Assembly: GCA_025936595.1 (NCBI GenBank)
Contig: JAICTB010000174.1
Coordinates: forward strand, 1-5,161
DNA length: 5,161 bases
DNA from: Thermoleophilia bacterium
GTDB taxonomy: Bacteria > Actinomycetota > Thermoleophilia > Gaiellales > Gaiellaceae
Reading direction: 5' to 3'
Below, in pieces: positions 5,107 to 5,161 of the stretch; position 1 is the stretch's first letter; each line of letters begins with the position of its first letter. The notes beneath the pieces were generated by a model that ran no database searches, was not told where the DNA came from, and was given only the letters and a program-made list of their open reading frames with translations. A program made the position numbers and the translations under genes.

Positions 5107-5122
5107 GGGCGCGCCCAGTGTA
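5107..5122 (-). promoter_or_regulatory. Possible tRNA promoter -10 box with GC-rich discriminator
   Basis: On the minus strand TACACT (5122 to 5117) could be a -10 box, placing the transcription start near 5110 and leaving a short leader of about 16 bases before the tRNA. It is followed directly by GGGCGCGCCC (5107-5116), a perfect 10-bp palindrome that would be a GC-rich discriminator of the kind seen at stable-RNA promoters. No good -35 box is evident, so the call is tentative. Confidence 0.3.
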
Positions 5123-5161
5123 GCCGCGAAGCTGTCTTACTTCCCGTGCCCGTGGCCCGGA

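Noticed and set aside
1..5161. CRISPR array, insertion sequence, phage or defence system
   Set aside because: No direct-repeat array, transposase, integrase or recognisable defence domain is visible on either strand; although a tRNA is present, no attachment-site duplication is seen.

Overview
The window is strongly GC-rich bacterial DNA with tight gene spacing, alternative start codons (TTG, GTG) and no sign of phage, insertion sequence or CRISPR. Several features point to a high-GC actinobacterium, most likely a Thermoleophilia-type lineage (Gaiellales or Solirubrobacterales): several exported proteins, a Tat-exported arylsulfotransferase-like protein, and two small CxCxxxxC proteins of a kind I associate with that group. 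The lineage call is inference; the GC bias and protein types are seen directly.

Left part (1-1704, minus strand): two exported proteins lie in the same direction. Upstream (right) is a Sec-type 224-residue secreted protein of unknown function with a strong ribosome binding site. Downstream is a secreted S8 subtilisin-like protease whose C-terminal half, including the catalytic serine, lies beyond the window edge. A perfect hairpin sits between them.

Middle (1705-3752): a 198-bp divergent intergenic region carries a perfect 12-bp palindrome that looks like a regulator operator. It leads into a plus-strand, Tat-exported, arylsulfotransferase-like beta-propeller protein (1903-3354). This gene converges on a minus-strand, 133-residue stand-alone cyclic-nucleotide-binding domain protein. 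The two stop codons are superimposed on one CTAG.

Right part (3753-5161): a gene-free stretch of about 280 bp has several inverted repeats. It is followed by a convergent pair of paralogous small CxCxxxxC proteins (plus 4033-4317, minus 4344-4664), a 41-residue Cys-rich single-span membrane microprotein (plus 4840-4965), and a complete tRNA-Thr(CGT) on the minus strand (5022-5094) without an encoded CCA.

No single pathway joins these genes. The clearest theme on the left is extracytoplasmic function (protease, secreted unknown, Tat-exported enzyme). The right side holds small, possibly metal-binding proteins of unknown role. I see no convincing complete new system. The best leads are the inverted paralogue pair, the Cys-rich microprotein, the palindromic operator, and the small coding-like stretch overlapping the protease start as ATGA.
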